Assembly (NCBI GenBank): GCA_024223125.1
Contig: JAAEOP010000231.1
Coordinates: forward strand, 1-7,352
Reading direction: 5' to 3'
DNA: 7,352 nt
Source of the DNA: Chloroflexota bacterium
Lineage (GTDB): Bacteria; Chloroflexota; Anaerolineae; Promineifilales; Promineifilaceae
The first letter of the stretch is position 1. The number at the start of each line of letters is the position of its first letter. Under the pieces are notes generated by a model, which did no database searches, was not told the origin of the DNA, and was given only the letters and a program-made list of their open reading frames with translations. Shown here in pieces: positions 6,325-7,352 of the stretch. Made by a program: the position numbers and the translations under genes.

Positions 6325-6675
6325 TTATTCAGACCAAACCGCATATTCATTCCCATTGGGGTCTAAAAAATGGAAACGACGGCCGCCGGGAAAAGAAAAT
6401 ATTGGTCTGATAATAGAACCGCCGGCCGCTTCAATTTTAGATTGCGTAACCTCAAGCTCACTGCTATATAACACGATTAACGCGCTGCCGACGGCCGTTG
6501 AAACGGTTAACTCCGATTGATAGAAGCCGCCGTCAATACCCGCGTTGTTAAAGCTGCAATAATCTGGCCCATAGTCAACAAACGACCAGCCAAACACCTC
6601 AGAAAAGAACTGTTTAGCAGCCTCAATATCTTTGGCTGGTATCTCAATATAATTGATCTGGTTATGGCTGTTCAT
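6325..6675 (-). CDS. VOC family protein (glyoxalase/bleomycin-resistance/dioxygenase fold)
   Basis: The 116-residue product has the full single-chain vicinal-oxygen-chelate layout of two beta-alpha-beta-beta-beta halves: NYIEIPAKDIEAAKQFFSEV followed by FGWSF near 8-32, then GGFY, then LIVLYSSELEVTQSKIEAAG near 66-85 and the closing GGRRFHFLDPNGNEYAVWSE. Length fits the family (110-130). Possible metal or substrate ligands are E11 and E110, but a His in the first strand is not obvious, so catalysis cannot be assumed; many relatives are of unknown function. The start ATG 6675 is required by the fold and lies 10 nt after AGAGGG (6691-6686). It overlaps the upstream gene by 14 nt, suggesting coupled translation. 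It carries three CGGCCG motifs, unlike its overlapping neighbour. Confidence 0.88.
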   Translation of the reverse strand: MNSHNQINYIEIPAKDIEAAKQFFSEVFGWSFVDYGPDYCSFNNAGIDGGFYQSELTVSTAVGSALIVLYSSELEVTQSKIEAAGGSIIRPIFSFPGGRRFHFLDPNGNEYAVWSE

Positions 6676-7153
6676 TTTGTGATTTCCCTCTCATATGTAC
6701 CGCTGCAAAGATCAAAGGGAATAGGTAATGTACAACAGTACCGGATAAACCCATCCGTTCAATCCATTTCTTTAGTAAAGTTACATTCATTCTTTTGGTA
6801 ATTGCTGGTTTAAAAGCTTCTTCTATATCAAGTCGGTTCACGAACCCAGAAATTGCAACCTCAAGCGCTGTAACAGTTTCGGTTAACGCACTCCTGCGAT
6901 TCTCGGGGCCAACACGCCACTCAGAACCAGCAAGTAGTTCCCAAACTAGAGGGGAGCGTCTCTTTGATACAACAAATTCTATAGCATCTGACCATATTTC
7001 TTGTTTTATAAATCGTTCGTGTTCATAGGATTGACCTCTAGGGAGATTAACTAGCTGTTTGACATCTGAAAACCACCTGTACCATTCAGAGCCGATCAAA
7101 ACACGCGCATTAAATTGTATATTTACTCCATATAGGCCGTCAGCTTTGTCCAT
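6662..7153 (-). CDS. Hypothetical protein, possibly HEPN-like; N-terminus uncertain
   Basis: The 163-residue product is not recognised with confidence. Residues 1-40 read as a beta-rich piece (GLYGVNIQFNARVLIGSEWY). Residues 68-110 (PLVWELLAGSEWR, RRSALTETVTALEVAISGFV) look like paired helices in which small residues and TALE recur, reminiscent of HEPN-type or similar helical proteins; this is an impression, not a call. The end has a short hydrophobic patch (VVHYLFPLIFAAVH). No strong Shine-Dalgarno precedes ATG 7153. The same frame stays open upstream to ATG 7309 except for one TAG (7171-7169), so the gene may be a longer one broken by a nonsense codon. It is AT-rich, contains no CGGCCG motif, and overlaps the VOC gene by 14 nt. 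Confidence 0.55.
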   Translation of the reverse strand: MDKADGLYGVNIQFNARVLIGSEWYRWFSDVKQLVNLPRGQSYEHERFIKQEIWSDAIEFVVSKRRSPLVWELLAGSEWRVGPENRRSALTETVTALEVAISGFVNRLDIEEAFKPAITKRMNVTLLKKWIERMGLSGTVVHYLFPLIFAAVHMRGKSQNEQP

Positions 7154-7249
7154 AGGATATTCTTGCGGCTAATACTGCCCTTTTATACTTCGGGCATAGT
7201 TGATTAGTCTGCTAAGGCGATGATTTGATTGAGATAAAGGACATCCCAA

Positions 7250-7315
7250 ATGAACAATAATAACAATAGCAAAGAAGGAACAGAAAAACCAGGGTTTTTC
7301 CAAACCCATAAATAA
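7250..7315 (+). CDS. Doubtful 21-residue ORF
   Basis: ATG 7250 follows AAAGGA (7236-7241) by 8 nt and encodes MNNNNNSKEGTEKPGFFQTH plus K before TAA 7313-7315. Its first part is Asn-rich and unstructured. The KPGFFQT ending resembles the lead-in of small membrane proteins that continue into a hydrophobic helix, but no helix follows here. It lies antisense to the possible upstream extension of the gene at 6662-7153. It may be a truncated gene start or chance. Confidence 0.2.
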   Translation: MNNNNNSKEGTEKPGFFQTHK

Positions 7316-7352
7316 TTGAACAAAGCCATGTTAATGTGAGCATCGGCAACCC

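Noticed and set aside
1..7352. tRNA, rRNA or riboswitch
   Set aside because: I saw no cloverleaf, ribosomal or known riboswitch core on either strand by eye; a covariance-model scan would settle it.

Overview
The window reads as a piece of a bacterial chromosome, probably from an uncultured Chloroflexota (Anaerolineae/Ardenticatenia-like) organism. This guess rests on protein style (a substrate-binding plus VWA fusion, compact HNH and VOC genes) and moderate GC. It is an inference and no marker gene confirms it. The strongest sequence-level signature is the palindrome CGGCCG, usually inside ACGGCCGT. I count 35 copies by eye between 808 and 6497, in all three codon phases, against about two expected by chance. 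It behaves like the HIP1 octamer of cyanobacteria.

Left part (1-914, + strand): a gene graveyard. A decayed insertion sequence (about 23-660) keeps a good ribosome binding site, the ATG at 113 and the N-terminal part of an IS4/IS701-type transposase, but with a frameshift near 160 and no catalytic remainder. It abuts the C-terminal part of an HNH-endonuclease-family gene (about 657-914). That gene lacks its HNH motif and carries an in-frame TAA. The likely history is IS insertion into the HNH gene followed by decay.

Central part (930-6055, - strand): three intact genes. Read in transcription order they are a class I SAM-dependent methyltransferase (6055-5210), a P1B-type metal-exporting ATPase 22 nt downstream (5187-2833), and, behind its own promoter (2793-2822), a membrane-anchored substrate-binding/von Willebrand A fusion protein (2699-930). 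The ATPase has the SPC and HEGGT membrane motifs of the P1B-4 (Co/Zn/Fe) group together with an N-terminal CxxC metal-binding domain. Methyltransferase and ATPase look like one operon; the VWA gene is a separate unit.

Between 6056 and 6324 lie remnants: a possible alpha/beta-hydrolase C-terminus that runs in frame into the methyltransferase, a 12-bp perfect hairpin built from ATTAACAGG-type repeats, and a short ORF with a good Shine-Dalgarno. Right part (6325-7352, - strand): a VOC/glyoxalase-fold gene overlaps by 14 nt an unrecognised AT-rich gene, whose frame may once have extended upstream through an amber codon. The CGGCCG motif is absent from 1-807 and from 6498-7352, which suggests both ends have a different origin from the centre. 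I do not see a clearly new multi-gene system; the motif is the most distinctive signal.
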